Shown: one piece after another, positions 18,838 through 28,591 of the stretch
How positions within the stretch are numbered: the first letter of the stretch is position 1
How the letters are laid out: every line of letters begins with the position of its first letter
From: Clostridia bacterium UC5.1-1E11
GTDB lineage: Bacteria; Bacillota; Clostridia; Oscillospirales; Acutalibacteraceae
DNA length: 64,000 bases
NCBI GenBank assembly: GCA_001305115.1
Contig: BCAA01000014.1
Location: 1 to 64,000 of the forward strand
Direction: 5' to 3'
Notes under the pieces: generated by a model
The model's input: only the letters and a program-made list of their open reading frames with translations
The model's database searches: none
Told to the model about the DNA's origin: nothing
Program-made: the position numbers and the translations under genes

Positions 18838-18875
18838 AACCGCCGCGGAATGGATTTCTGCGGCGGTTTGTTTTT
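18838..18875. terminator. Rho-independent terminator-like hairpin
   Basis: AACCGCCGC (18838-18846) pairs with GCGGCGGTT (18860-18868), then TTGTTTTT. It reads best on the plus strand, where no upstream gene is evident. The rest of the 18671-19104 gap is AT-rich and presumably holds the divergent promoters of the sigma factor and the protease. Confidence 0.6.
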
Positions 18876-19104
18876 ATTAAATGTATTGAGCATACAGTTG
18901 TTCTTATTAGATTTGAGGAAGAGTCAATAAACTATCAGAAAAATATATTAGTAGTCAAAAGTGAGAAAATATCACATAATTATTTTTTGAAAAATTGTCC
19001 ACGTTTGAGTAGGGAATATCGTTATTAATATATAGATTTTTTGAGGAGGCGAGTCCAGTGGGAACTTTTAAATAGTTTGAGACAGTATAAGGAGGAATTA
19101 AAAA

Positions 19105-20640
19105 ATGAGAAAAAATGTTTCGCAAAAGATAATGGCCTGGCTCGTATGCGCCGTATTTATGCTTGCCATAACTGGGCAGGCGTTTGCGGAAAACGCGGGG
19201 AAATCCGATCAAATTCACGAGGGGAATCCGTCAACCAGCCAAGAGCCAGAGCTCGAAAATTCTGCGAAAATGGTTGATTTTTCTGTTTCTGAAGAGGAAC
19301 TGTCAGAAGAGTTGTATGAAGAGGCACTTCCTAACTTGGATGAGACAACCATTCAAGAATGGGAGGGCGGCGTAAAGGATTCTTACCATTTGCAGGCTTA
19401 TACGGCAAATACTACGGGGACGGATTTGGCAGTTTTAAATCTTCGAGCGCCAAATAACACGGAGCCGTTCCCGAATATGACCAGTGTCCAAATTTCAGCT
19501 GACATTGTAAATCGCGGTTCTACCCAGATTACGGGTTTTCATTATTCTGTATATATGGATGGAAACTTGATGACCTCAAAAGCAGTCAGTGTTACCATGA
19601 ATCCCAATAATGCCGTTACACTGAATTTGAACTTTACCAGTAAAGTCGGTGGAACACATACTGTGTTGGTGTCGGTTTGGCTCCCCGATGGGGTAACAGA
19701 GACCAGTACAGCAAACAATACAGTAAGCCGGTCTTTTCGGTGGGAAGATTGTGTTTCCCTGCGTGTGTTATCTTTGGAATCTCCGGAAGGCGATGTGTTA
19801 GAGTCCAATACGAATCATGAATTTGAGGCGCGAATCGCTAATTTAGGGACTTTACCTGCTGAAGATGTTCCTGTACAGATTTTAAATACTGGTAGAGAAA
19901 TTGGTACCACAAACATTGATTTTCCAGCGGGAAAAATTGCAAACTTGTCCATCCAACTTAATTTTGACAGGCAGCAGGAAGTCAATTTGGGCATAGTAGT
20001 CGATCCGAATCAGGTTAGCGGAGACATTGATCCATCGGACAATAGCGCTGCAAGAATGATTGAGATTACGTATGATTTAGAAGACTGGGCAGGGAGATGG
20101 GAGGATGCCAGTCGTTTAGAGGTCCAAGTTCATCAATCGGTAGTGGAATATTGTAAACAGGAAGGCGCTATTTCATCCACGCAACTTACACAAGCAATCC
20201 AAGCTTGGAATGGGATTAGCGATAATGTTTCCTTTGATAAAGTTCGTTATAGTCCTACGGAAGGAGATGACTACATGATGGAACAGGTTCCTTTACATGT
20301 TTTTACCTATGAAGATCCTAACATCCATGTCTTAGGAAGGACACGGGTGTTTAAAAAAGATGTTTTGTCAGATATAACTGTAGAAGTATTGCCTGAGAAT
20401 CTTTTTACTGATGAAAGTAACTATGTGGAAGCGAGAATTTATCTAAATACACCTACGCTAATTAATCAGGGAGAAAAGGGACAGAAAAAAACGGTGACGC
20501 ACGAATTCGGACACGCGTTAGGTCTTGCGCATCCTACGTGTAAAGATAAAGCAATTATGTGGCAAACAGGGGATAAAGACTATGTATCGTATGAAATTAC
20601 GGGACATGATGAGTATAATATCTGTAAAAAATATGGATAA
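19105..20640 (+). CDS. Secreted CARDB-domain metzincin metalloprotease, copy 2 (intact)
   Basis: This 511-residue exported protein starts at ATG 19105 behind AAGGAGG. A Sec signal peptide (MAWLVCAVFMLAITGQAFA) is followed by an acidic linker, two CARDB-like domains (about residues 105-215 and 220-320: FPNMTSVQISADIVN, GGTHTVLVSVWLPDG, NHEFEARIANLG) and a C-terminal zinc protease domain. The zinc motif HEFGHALGLAH lies at residues 466-476 (His466, Glu467, His470, His476), followed by an AIMW Met-turn candidate. This arrangement is that of the matrixin/metzincin clan. The lipoprotein partner begins 11 bp downstream. It is the only copy without a frameshift. Confidence 0.88.
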   Translation: MRKNVSQKIMAWLVCAVFMLAITGQAFAENAGKSDQIHEGNPSTSQEPELENSAKMVDFSVSEEELSEELYEEALPNLDETTIQEWEGGVKDSYHLQAYTANTTGTDLAVLNLRAPNNTEPFPNMTSVQISADIVNRGSTQITGFHYSVYMDGNLMTSKAVSVTMNPNNAVTLNLNFTSKVGGTHTVLVSVWLPDGVTETSTANNTVSRSFRWEDCVSLRVLSLESPEGDVLESNTNHEFEARIANLGTLPAEDVPVQILNTGREIGTTNIDFPAGKIANLSIQLNFDRQQEVNLGIVVDPNQVSGDIDPSDNSAARMIEITYDLEDWAGRWEDASRLEVQVHQSVVEYCKQEGAISSTQLTQAIQAWNGISDNVSFDKVRYSPTEGDDYMMEQVPLHVFTYEDPNIHVLGRTRVFKKDVLSDITVEVLPENLFTDESNYVEARIYLNTPTLINQGEKGQKKTVTHEFGHALGLAHPTCKDKAIMWQTGDKDYVSYEITGHDEYNICKKYG

Positions 20641-20651
20641 GGAGGATTTTC

Positions 20652-21272
20652 ATGAAAAGATACGGACGGTTTTTGGTAGGGTTGCTTTTTGTTGCAACGC
20701 TCTTTTCAGCCTGTGCTCCCAAGGATATAAATACGAAAATTTCTACAATGAGCGTTCAGGTGGACACATCGTTCGATGCACAGACATTGGAAGAATTGGA
20801 GTCTCAAGCCAAGTACATCGTGCAGGGTAAATTTCAAGATGATGCAACTGAAGATTTGCAAAGTGAAGCCGGGATTGTTCTCTATGGCGCGACGGTTTCC
20901 TCCTTTGAAATTACCAAAGTGTATAAGGGGGATTTCGAGGTAGGCGACGTCATAAGGATTGCCGAGCAGTATTATGTGGAAGATCAGGATGGTCAACAGA
21001 CGTTGGTTCATTATGGGAACTATATGCCGTCGGATGTAGGGCGCGAATACCTGATGTTCTTTGACAATCCTCCGGAAAACAGCGAGCGGTGGAAAGATAC
21101 GTACACGCCGCTGTGCCTGGATCGGGGCCGGTATCCAGTGATAAATGCCAAGATGCGTTCGGTAGCTGATGTAGACAACATGACCAACGAAGAGCTGAAT
21201 CTGGATACAGGGGATTCCTCCATTTACCGGCAGTTTTACAAAGATGTGATCGAGAAATATATGAGCGAATAA
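20652..21272 (+). CDS. Lipoprotein partner of metzincin module, copy 2
   Basis: This 206-residue protein has a lipobox LFSAC (Cys about 21), so it should be a surface lipoprotein. Its core shares with the paralogs: YIVQGKFQDD, SFEITKVYKGDFEVGDVI, YYVEDQDG, GREYLMFFDNPPE, and the C-terminal NEELNLDTGDSS ... DVIEKYMSE. It directly follows the protease (AAGGAGG ribosome binding site, 11-bp gap), so the two are certainly co-transcribed. The fold may be NTR/OB-like (inference). A binding or inhibitory partner of the protease is one plausible role, and an independent surface receptor is another. Confidence 0.78.
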   Translation: MKRYGRFLVGLLFVATLFSACAPKDINTKISTMSVQVDTSFDAQTLEELESQAKYIVQGKFQDDATEDLQSEAGIVLYGATVSSFEITKVYKGDFEVGDVIRIAEQYYVEDQDGQQTLVHYGNYMPSDVGREYLMFFDNPPENSERWKDTYTPLCLDRGRYPVINAKMRSVADVDNMTNEELNLDTGDSSIYRQFYKDVIEKYMSE

Positions 21273-21283
21273 CGCAGCTTACA

Positions 21284-21317
21284 GCCCGGCGGAGGAACCA
21301 TCCGCCGGGCGTTTTTT
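21284..21317 (+). terminator. Rho-independent terminator of protease/lipoprotein operon
   Basis: GCCCGGCGGA pairs with TCCGCCGGGC, followed by GTTTTTTG. A near-identical terminator follows the duplicated lipoprotein at 22161-22194. Confidence 0.85.
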
Positions 21318-21387
21318 GAAAGATGTTCTATTCTTTGCTGCATCCCCTTATAATTCTTCACACAGTTCTCTTGGGGAAACCGATAAT

Positions 21388-21532
21388 ACATGGATTTGGA
21401 CATGCGCTAGGCCTAGCGCATCCTACATGTGGAGATAAGGCGATCATGTGGCAAACGAAAGATTCGGACTATGTGTCGCATGAGATTACAGAGCACGACG
21501 AATATAACATGATTCATAAATATGAGAAGTAG
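21388..21532 (+). pseudogene. Truncated duplicate of metzincin protease (C-terminal fragment, catalytic Glu lost)
   Basis: The fragment encodes HGFGHALGLAHPTCGDKAIM and the remaining C-terminal tail, closely matching the end of the protease at 19105. All upstream domains are missing. The catalytic glutamate of HExxH is Gly. It is joined at about 21388 to sequence that resembles the downstream flank of the duplicated unit. It is followed after 11 bp by the second lipoprotein copy. This is a genuine remnant of a tandem duplication, not a sequencing indel. Confidence 0.8.
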
Positions 21533-21543
21533 GGGGGATTTTC

Positions 21544-22149
21544 ATGAAGAAATGTATATCGGTTATCATGATGGTGCTATTTGTAACCGCAGCATGTTCT
21601 GGTTGCGGCCAGAAAATGCAAACGAGGAGTATTCAAGAAGACCTGCTCTTTGATGCGGGGTCTTTGGAAGAACTGGAGGACTTGTCCAAACAGATTGTAC
21701 AGGGAAAGTTCTATGACGATCCAAGAGAGGATTTACAAGGGGATGAAAGTATAACGCTCTATGGCGCGACGATTTCCTCCTTTGAAATTACCAAAGTGTA
21801 TAAAGGCGATTTTGAAGTGGGGGATGTCATTCAAGTAGGTGAGGAATATTACATCGATGAGTCCGACGGCCAAAAGACGCTTGTACATTTTGGAAATTAT
21901 CTTCCCTCAGAAGTGGGCAAGGAGTACCTGATGTTCTTTGACAATCCTCCGAAAAACAGCAAACGTTGGAAAGATACGTATACTCCTATTTGCGGAGAAA
22001 AGGGGCGGTACCCGGTGGTAGCCCCCGGGACGTGTTCGGCGGCCGACGTAGACAACATGACCAACGAAGAACTGAATCTGGATACAGGGGATTCTTCCTT
22101 TTACCGGCATCTTTACAAAGATGTGATCGAGAAATATATGAGCGAATAA
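21544..22149 (+). CDS. Lipoprotein partner of metzincin module, duplicate copy
   Basis: This 201-residue lipoprotein has lipobox CSGC and is about two-thirds identical by eye to the protein at 20652, with long identical stretches such as SFEITKVYKGDFEVGDVI and MTNEELNLDTGDSS. It remains intact although its protease neighbour is reduced to a fragment, so it may be under separate selection or may be a recent duplicate. The ribosome binding site (GTAGGGGGGAT) is strong. Confidence 0.78.
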   Translation: MKKCISVIMMVLFVTAACSGCGQKMQTRSIQEDLLFDAGSLEELEDLSKQIVQGKFYDDPREDLQGDESITLYGATISSFEITKVYKGDFEVGDVIQVGEEYYIDESDGQKTLVHFGNYLPSEVGKEYLMFFDNPPKNSKRWKDTYTPICGEKGRYPVVAPGTCSAADVDNMTNEELNLDTGDSSFYRHLYKDVIEKYMSE

Positions 22150-22160
22150 CGCAGCTTGCA

Positions 22161-22194
22161 GCCCGGCGGATGAACCATCCGCCGGGCATTTTTT
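22161..22194 (+). terminator. Rho-independent terminator (duplicate)
   Basis: GCCCGGCGGA / TCCGCCGGGC stem, then ATTTTTTG. It is part of the tandem duplication that also carries the lipoprotein gene. Confidence 0.85.
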
Positions 22195-22250
22195 GAAGAA
22201 TGTTCCATTCCTCGCTGTATTTCCCAACAGGAATCCTTCACACCTTTCTC

Positions 22251-22279
22251 TTGACGGAAAAACCGAACAATACTATAAT
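22251..22279 (+). promoter_or_regulatory. Sigma-A-type promoter of ilv operon
   Basis: TTGACG (22251-22256) and TATAAT (22274-22279) are spaced by exactly 17 bp, about 95 bp before ilvB. The leader shows a GC-rich hairpin but no T-box signature or leader peptide I could recognise. Confidence 0.78.
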
Positions 22280-22372
22280 AAGTTAAATAATAAAAGCGAC
22301 AAGAAATGCGAATGCTGCCGCCGGGAACTGGCCGGCGTTGGATGCAGTTTTGTATAGAGAAGGAGTGGCCCT

Positions 22373-23994
22373 ATGATTAGCGGAGCGGAAATCATGGTGA
22401 AATGCCTGCAAAACGAAGGCGTTTCCTATTTGTTCGGTTATCCGGGTGCAGCGATCTGCCCTTTCTACGATTATATCACCAAAACAGATATAAAGCATGT
22501 GTTGGTGCGGCAGGAACAGAATGCTGCGCATATGGCCAACGGCTATGCCCGTGCCAGCGGCAAGCCGGGCGTTTGCGTTGCGACTTCCGGCCCCGGCGCC
22601 ACCAATTTGATTACTGGTATTGCGACGGCCTACATGGATTCCATACCGCTGATTGCGATTACCGGGCAGGTGAATTCCTGGCTGTTGGGGCGCGATGTGT
22701 TCCAGGAGGCGGACATCACGGGCGCCTGTCAGCCGTTCACAAAGCATTCGTATCTGGTGAAGGATGCGGCGAGTTTGCCCCGCATCTTTAAAGAAGCGTT
22801 TCACATTGCAACGACGGGCCGCCCGGGGCCTGTATTGATCGACGTCCCCACGGACATTCAGCTTCAGGAGGTGGAGTCGTTCAACTATCCCGCAAAGGCG
22901 GATATTATTGGATATAAGCCCCGCACACAGGGGCACCCGATGCAGATCAAAAAGGCGTTACAGGCCATTAAAGAGGCAGAACGTCCGGTGATTTGCTGTG
23001 GCGGCGGGGTCGTGTCGGCCGGTGCGCGCGAGGAAATGATCGCGTTTGCCCGCAACAGTGGAATTCCGGTGGCTGCCACGATGATGGGCATCGGCGTTAT
23101 GCCGATGGACAGCCCTTATTATCTGGGGATGATCGGTTCGCACGGCCGCACCAGCGCCAATAAGGCCATGAGCGAGGCGGACCTGGTGATTCTATGCGGC
23201 GCACGTGTGGGCGACCGTGCGGTTGCGGCGCCGGAGAGTTTGGCGGAAAAGGCCAAGATTATCCACATCGACATTGATCCGGCAGAAATCGGAAAAAATA
23301 TGACGGCCCACATTCCGATTGTGGGAGACATCCGTTTGGTGCTCTCGGACTTGGCGGCAAAGGTGGAGAACACTGTGTCGCAGGAATGGATTGACCGGGT
23401 GTTTGGATTAAAGGCGAAATATCCGCCGCGCGGCGAAGCGCGAGAGGACTGCGTGGAGCCGCGGGTGTTCATCCGGGATCTCTCTGAGATGATGAAGGAT
23501 GACGCAATTCTGGTTGCGGATGTCGGACAGAACCAGATCTGGGCTGCGCGCAATTTCAATGTGAAAGAGGGCCGGTTCCTGACCTCCGGCGGTTTAGGAA
23601 CATGGGGTATTCCGTACCTGCGGCTATCGGCGCGAAGATCGCCAAACCCCACCGGCAGGTGGCGGCAGTCTGCGGCGACGGTTCGTTCCAGATGTGTATG
23701 TGCGAGTTGGGCACGTTGATTCAAAACGATGTGGATGTCAAGATCATTGTGATGGAAAACCAGCGCCTCGGCATGGTGCGTGAATTCCAGGATAAGTTGT
23801 ATGGTTGCCGGCACATTGGGACAATTTTGGAGAACGGCAACCCAGATTTTGTCAAGCTCGCAGAGTCCTACGGCATCGAGGCGGCGCGCGCAGAGAATAA
23901 TGCGCAGGCCAAAGAGCTGGCTCAACACATGCTACAAAGCAACCGGGCGTTTATCCTGGTGTGCAACGTCGATCCGGAAACACCATCCATATAA
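22373..23994 (+). CDS. ilvB: Acetolactate synthase large subunit; apparent frameshift
   Basis: Repaired length is 540 residues. This ThDP enzyme condenses pyruvate (or 2-oxobutyrate plus pyruvate) in branched-chain amino acid synthesis. Visible motifs: YLFGYPGAAICPFYD, the catalytic-glutamate region LVRQEQNAAHMANGYARASG, SGPGATNL, the FAD/beta domain, and the ThDP motif GDGSFQMCMCELGT. The frame breaks at 23601, where GLGTWGIPYL should read GLGTMGYSVPAAIG. One additional A restores it. It is followed 12 bp later by the regulatory subunit. An intact neighbouring pathway argues for an assembly error over gene death. Confidence 0.92.
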
Positions 23995-24006
23995 GGAGGG
24001 ACCGCC

Positions 24007-24507
24007 ATGCAATATACCATTTCGATTCTGGTAGAGAACCAGCCCGGCGTGCTGTACAAGGTTTCCGGCCTGTTTGCGCGCCGTGGATTCAATATAGACA
24101 GCCTCGCCGTGGGTGAGACAGAGGATCACACGATTTCCCGCATTACGATTGTTGTCAACGGCGACGAGCACATTGTAGAACAGGTGGAAAAACAGTTGAA
24201 CAAGGTGATTCCGGTCATTAAAGTGCGTGTGCTTCAGCCGGGTTCCTTCTACAGCTGTTATCTGTCGCTGATTAAGGTGAGTAGTAATGCACAACAGCGC
24301 GCGGAGGTCATGAAGATCGCAGAGCTGATGAATGCGCAGATCGTGGACGTTGCCACGGACTGCCTGACCCTACAATTTACCGACAGTGTGGAGCGCACCG
24401 AGACACTGATTAGCCTTTTAAAGCCATATGGCATCAAAGAGATCGTGCGCGCAGGCGCGCTTGCGATTGAAAAGGGGTCCGCTGTGGCCCGCCGTAAGGG
24501 AAACTGA
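24007..24507 (+). CDS. ilvN: Acetolactate synthase small (regulatory) subunit
   Basis: This 166-residue protein starts with an ACT domain (QYTISILVENQPGVLYKVSGLFARRGFNIDSL, about residues 2-33) that in homologs binds valine for feedback inhibition, followed by the C-terminal ALS-associated domain (SLIKVSSNAQQRAEVMKIAEL). Length matches the IlvN/IlvH family. It lies between ilvB and ilvC and starts behind AAGGAGGG. The 110-bp gap to ilvC holds two short GC-rich hairpins. Confidence 0.94.
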   Translation: MQYTISILVENQPGVLYKVSGLFARRGFNIDSLAVGETEDHTISRITIVVNGDEHIVEQVEKQLNKVIPVIKVRVLQPGSFYSCYLSLIKVSSNAQQRAEVMKIAELMNAQIVDVATDCLTLQFTDSVERTETLISLLKPYGIKEIVRAGALAIEKGSAVARRKGN

Positions 24508-24581
24508 CAGTTGATAGTCTGCCAGGCCGTAACCGGCCTGTTCCAAACTTCTGCCGGGTCCATCCCCCGGTAGCCAAATAA

Positions 24582-25623
<1,042 letters not shown>

Positions 25624-26375
25624 GCGCTAGGCTTCGATACATATGTCCAACCCCTGAGCCTGTAGAAAGCAGGTAGTGGACGTTAGATAGGAGAGAACCG
25701 TTTTTGACGATTCACATTTCTATTTAGAGACTATATAGGATTGTTGGAGGGGACGTCCGCTGCATTGTTTAGACAAAGGGCGGTCGTTCCCGATCAATTG
25801 AAAAGCGCAAGCGCTGTACAGAGCAGCTGTCTACACATAAATAAAGCAAGGGCGCCCTGATTTGGCCAGTCGGCCGGGAGATAGGGCGCCCTATTTGTAT
25901 TCTATTTCATATGTTGTGTGTTTGATAACAAAATGACCGGCACCAATGGACAGCAGTTCATGGAAGTATATTAAAATTAGAAGATAAAAAGAACCAAGCC
26001 GTGCGGGCGAAGCTATTTGGGACAGCCATTTTATAAAGAAGGATTTGTTCCAAAAGTATATGGATAAAGAGGAAACTCTCATAAATCAATCCATGCCCCT
26101 GGAGACGCCTGTGGGACCAACGGAGAACAATCTGCCAAGTAGATACCCTTTAATTGGATATAGCATAGTTCGCAGATGAAAGCTACCATGATAGTCAGCT
26201 GAATTTGTCTACAAAGGTAAGTAAGGCAGATTATCCAGATAATTCCTGCATACATTTGCCTATATTTATAGGAAAATGCGGCGAACCAACCTGATTCTTT
26301 CAAACCGTGCAAGCCTTTCGATCGCCCATCATGTAAAAACACATCGAACTTGCCAGGGTGGCCTTCGTTCCCTCT
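25624..26375. other. Intergenic region between ilvC and YczE-like gene
   Basis: About 750 bp. Apart from the terminator near 25849 it shows no supportable gene. A minus frame at 26079-26342 has Cys and hydrophobic stretches but no ribosome binding site or recognised motif. Confidence 0.4.
25849..25898. terminator. Terminator-like perfect inverted repeat
   Basis: The self-complementary AGGGCGCCCT occurs at 25849-25858 and again at 25883-25892, so the two copies form a perfect stem with an inner GGCC hairpin, followed by ATTTGT. It is 225 bp after ilvC and could end that operon. Confidence 0.6.
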
Positions 26376-27071
26376 TTAGGCACTTTCTTGAACGGGAGAG
26401 CGATTGGAACCCGTGCCTTTTCCTGTTTGACCTAACATGGGTTCTGCGAGGTGTGTGCGGAAAAACTGGATCAGCGGGCCGGTCAAAAAGGCGGTGATAA
26501 TGGTGCCGATACCCACAATCGCCGAGAGTTCATTCTGTGCAATCAGGCAGAAAATCGTGCCAACGGCTACACAGACAACATCCGTTGTAATGCGTGCCCA
26601 GCGGAACGCAATGCGGTTCTTGATTGCTTTCAAAAGAACATAAGCGGCTGCGTCATATGGAGCAATGCCAAGATCTGCAGCCATATATATGCTGGCGCCT
26701 GCACAGGTCATCACAGTGCCGAGAAGGAGTAGAACCACGCGCAAAGCAAGCGGGAATTCCAATCCTGCTTGTTGCGCCAGCCAACAGACAAAGTCTGCAA
26801 GGTATCCCACGAACACCATATTGATGACGGTACCCAACCCGATACAGGAGCGAATGGTAAAAAACACCACACCAAGTAGAAGGATGTTTGCGATCAGCTG
26901 CCAATTGCCGAAACTCATATGTAAAAACCCACTGATCCCCATATTCATACAGGAAAAGGGGTCTACGCCAAATGCGGCTAGGCGGAAGAGTCCCACACTG
27001 ATACCGATCAAGAGGATACCGACGACCATCATCATTGCCCGGCGTCCTAATCGTTTTTTAGATGGATTCAT
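26376..27071 (-). CDS. YczE/YitT-like integral membrane protein
   Basis: This 231-residue protein has about five to six hydrophobic segments. The family-like sequences are GISVGLFRLAAFGVDPFSCMNMGISG and AGASIYMAADLGIAPYDAAAYVL, repeats typical of YczE/YyaS-type membrane proteins of Firmicutes. I prefer ATG 27071 because AAAGGA lies eight bases before it, while the upstream ATG 27089 has none. Substrate and function are unknown in the family. It is transcribed alone, divergent from the ADP-ribosyltransferase-like pair. Confidence 0.75.
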   Translation of the reverse strand: MNPSKKRLGRRAMMMVVGILLIGISVGLFRLAAFGVDPFSCMNMGISGFLHMSFGNWQLIANILLLGVVFFTIRSCIGLGTVINMVFVGYLADFVCWLAQQAGLEFPLALRVVLLLLGTVMTCAGASIYMAADLGIAPYDAAAYVLLKAIKNRIAFRWARITTDVVCVAVGTIFCLIAQNELSAIVGIGTIITAFLTGPLIQFFRTHLAEPMLGQTGKGTGSNRSPVQESA

Positions 27072-27248
27072 AGCGAAATTTCCTTTCATTAAAACGCAAT
27101 ATTTATTTCATAAGAAAATGTTCGTGCTCATTTTATACAGAGCGGAGATGGAAGTCAAGAGAGTTTGTGACAAAGTTATTCGGTAATTTTTGGATAAAAA
27201 GTAAATCTCACACGTGTATAACAAAGAAAGTGCCGTATGACGCGACCC

Positions 27249-27278
27249 GTGACAGAACCCTCAAAAGTGTGTTATAAT
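27249..27278 (+). promoter_or_regulatory. Sigma-A-type promoter of ART-like gene pair
   Basis: GTGACA (27249-27254) and a perfect TATAAT (27273-27278), 18 bp apart. Because the -10 box overlaps an ATG at 27277, translation must start downstream, at ATG 27310. Confidence 0.75.
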
Positions 27279-27309
27279 GGACGGGGATAAACGTGGGGAT
27301 GTGAAAAAT

Positions 27310-27849
27310 ATGAGGTTTTTAGCATACCATGGAACAGATCGGGAACGGGCGAAAAAGATATTAGATCATTCATTTCTGGTGAAAGCAAACGATGAACATT
27401 GGCTGGGAAATGGGGTATACTTTTATTTGGATCGCTCGTTGGCGCAGTGGTGGACGACGAGGCCGACCAAAAAATTTGGAGAAGAGGTACACGAACCGGC
27501 GGTTTTGGAATGTGCCATTGAGACCGCGGGTTTCACACTGGACTTGCGCAAGTTGGACGACTACCGGTGGTTTGTAGAGGAGTACGCGCAGGTGATCGCC
27601 TATTTGACAGAGAAAATGCGTGTGGAGCGGAATAGCTTTAAAAGGCTCCGTTGCGCATTTTGTGATTATCTGCATAAACAATATCATTTGGATCTGATGA
27701 TAGGGACTTTTCACTTGCCAGAGCAACCCTATTTAGATTTCAAGCGTACGCCGGACTTTGACCAATTGCAACTTTCTTACGTAGAAACACAGGTCTGCGT
27801 GTTTAACCAGGAGACCATTGTCAGTAAGCGGCTGATTGAGAAAGAGTGA
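27310..27849 (+). CDS. Putative ADP-ribosyltransferase-fold protein (DUF3990-like)
   Basis: This 179-residue protein shows the outline of a PARP/toxin-like ART fold: a first-strand His in AYHGTDRERAKKIL (residues 5-18), a following WLGNGVYFYLDRSLAQWW (about 31-48) supplying the Tyr, and a C-terminal YVETQVCVFN strand that could supply the Glu. H-Y-E spacing is consistent with that fold. No signal peptide is present, so it acts in the cytosol. The next gene begins within 6 bp, as in toxin-antitoxin or enzyme-partner operons. DUF3990 membership is my best guess, and neither target nor activity can be read from sequence. Confidence 0.6.
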   Translation: MRFLAYHGTDRERAKKILDHSFLVKANDEHWLGNGVYFYLDRSLAQWWTTRPTKKFGEEVHEPAVLECAIETAGFTLDLRKLDDYRWFVEEYAQVIAYLTEKMRVERNSFKRLRCAFCDYLHKQYHLDLMIGTFHLPEQPYLDFKRTPDFDQLQLSYVETQVCVFNQETIVSKRLIEKE

Positions 27850-27854
27850 ATACA

Positions 27855-28328
27855 ATGATTAAGCATAAGAAAGTAAATCGAGAGCTTTTACAAAAAACGT
27901 TGGGGGAAAATGGGATTAAAGCGACCCCTACAGTCCGTTCCGGTCAGACGGCGAAACTCGTCATGACCGGCGAGGATGGAAAGGTTTATGAGGTGAATAA
28001 AGATCTGACGGTCGTCCGTGTTCAGGATGAAATGCCCGCAAGGCCCCTTTTGAAGACACATTCCCAATCTCCCGCAGATCGGAGTGCCGTGCAGATCCGG
28101 AAGGCGGCAATGCGTACCAGCAAATATGAAGCGGTACACCAGAGCATCGCAAGACACAACGAGGCTTGGAAAAATCAACAGCGCCAGCTGGAAAAAGAGG
28201 CGTTGTTAGTGGCGACAACCCGCGCGGTGCGGGGCGTTGTCGCTGTCACAGAAAAGGCTGAGGGGAAGTTTTCCCGCATAGCGCGGATAGAGCGCAGGCG
28301 GTTAAAGCTGAAAGATGTAAAAGGCTGA
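27855..28328 (+). CDS. Basic hypothetical protein, partner of ART-like protein
   Basis: About 157 residues, rich in Lys and Arg, with an N-terminal half that may fold as small beta strands (TAKLVMTGEDGKVYEVNKDLTVVRV) and a helical basic C-terminal half (KNQQRQLEKEALLVATTRAVRG). I do not recognise it. ATG 27855 is preferred; a GTG overlapping the previous stop at 27846 is an alternative. Close coupling with the upstream gene suggests the two proteins act together, for example as toxin and antitoxin. A terminator follows directly, so the operon has only these two genes. Confidence 0.6.
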   Translation: MIKHKKVNRELLQKTLGENGIKATPTVRSGQTAKLVMTGEDGKVYEVNKDLTVVRVQDEMPARPLLKTHSQSPADRSAVQIRKAAMRTSKYEAVHQSIARHNEAWKNQQRQLEKEALLVATTRAVRGVVAVTEKAEGKFSRIARIERRRLKLKDVKG

Positions 28329-28336
28329 CGAGAAGT

Positions 28337-28376
28337 TGCCGCATTCGGTAAAGAAATCACCGGATGCGGCATTTTG
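28337..28376 (+). terminator. Rho-independent terminator of ART-like operon
   Basis: TGCCGCAT-CGGT pairs with ACCG-ATGCGGCA, followed by TTTT. Confidence 0.75.
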
Positions 28377-28455
28377 GTTGTCTATTCCCATTTCAATAGG
28401 CATACCCATAAGCAAGGCTTCCTTTATTAGGCCATTTGAAGGCGGATATTCGTTC

Positions 28456-28484
28456 TTGCGAATCCGGTCGAAAGCGTTTATAAT
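28456..28484 (+). promoter_or_regulatory. Sigma-A-type promoter upstream of DUF975 gene
   Basis: TTGCGA (28456-28461) and TATAAT (28479-28484), spacing 17 bp, about 105 bp before the start codon. Confidence 0.7.
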
Positions 28485-28591
28485 GAATTTATCATTGTGG
28501 TTATTTAGGCGAAAAAAGAATTTTGCCATTTCGTTTTAAAGGGCGCCGGGGCGGTGTGTAACCGGGGAAAGGCGAATAGGAGGGCTTAGTT

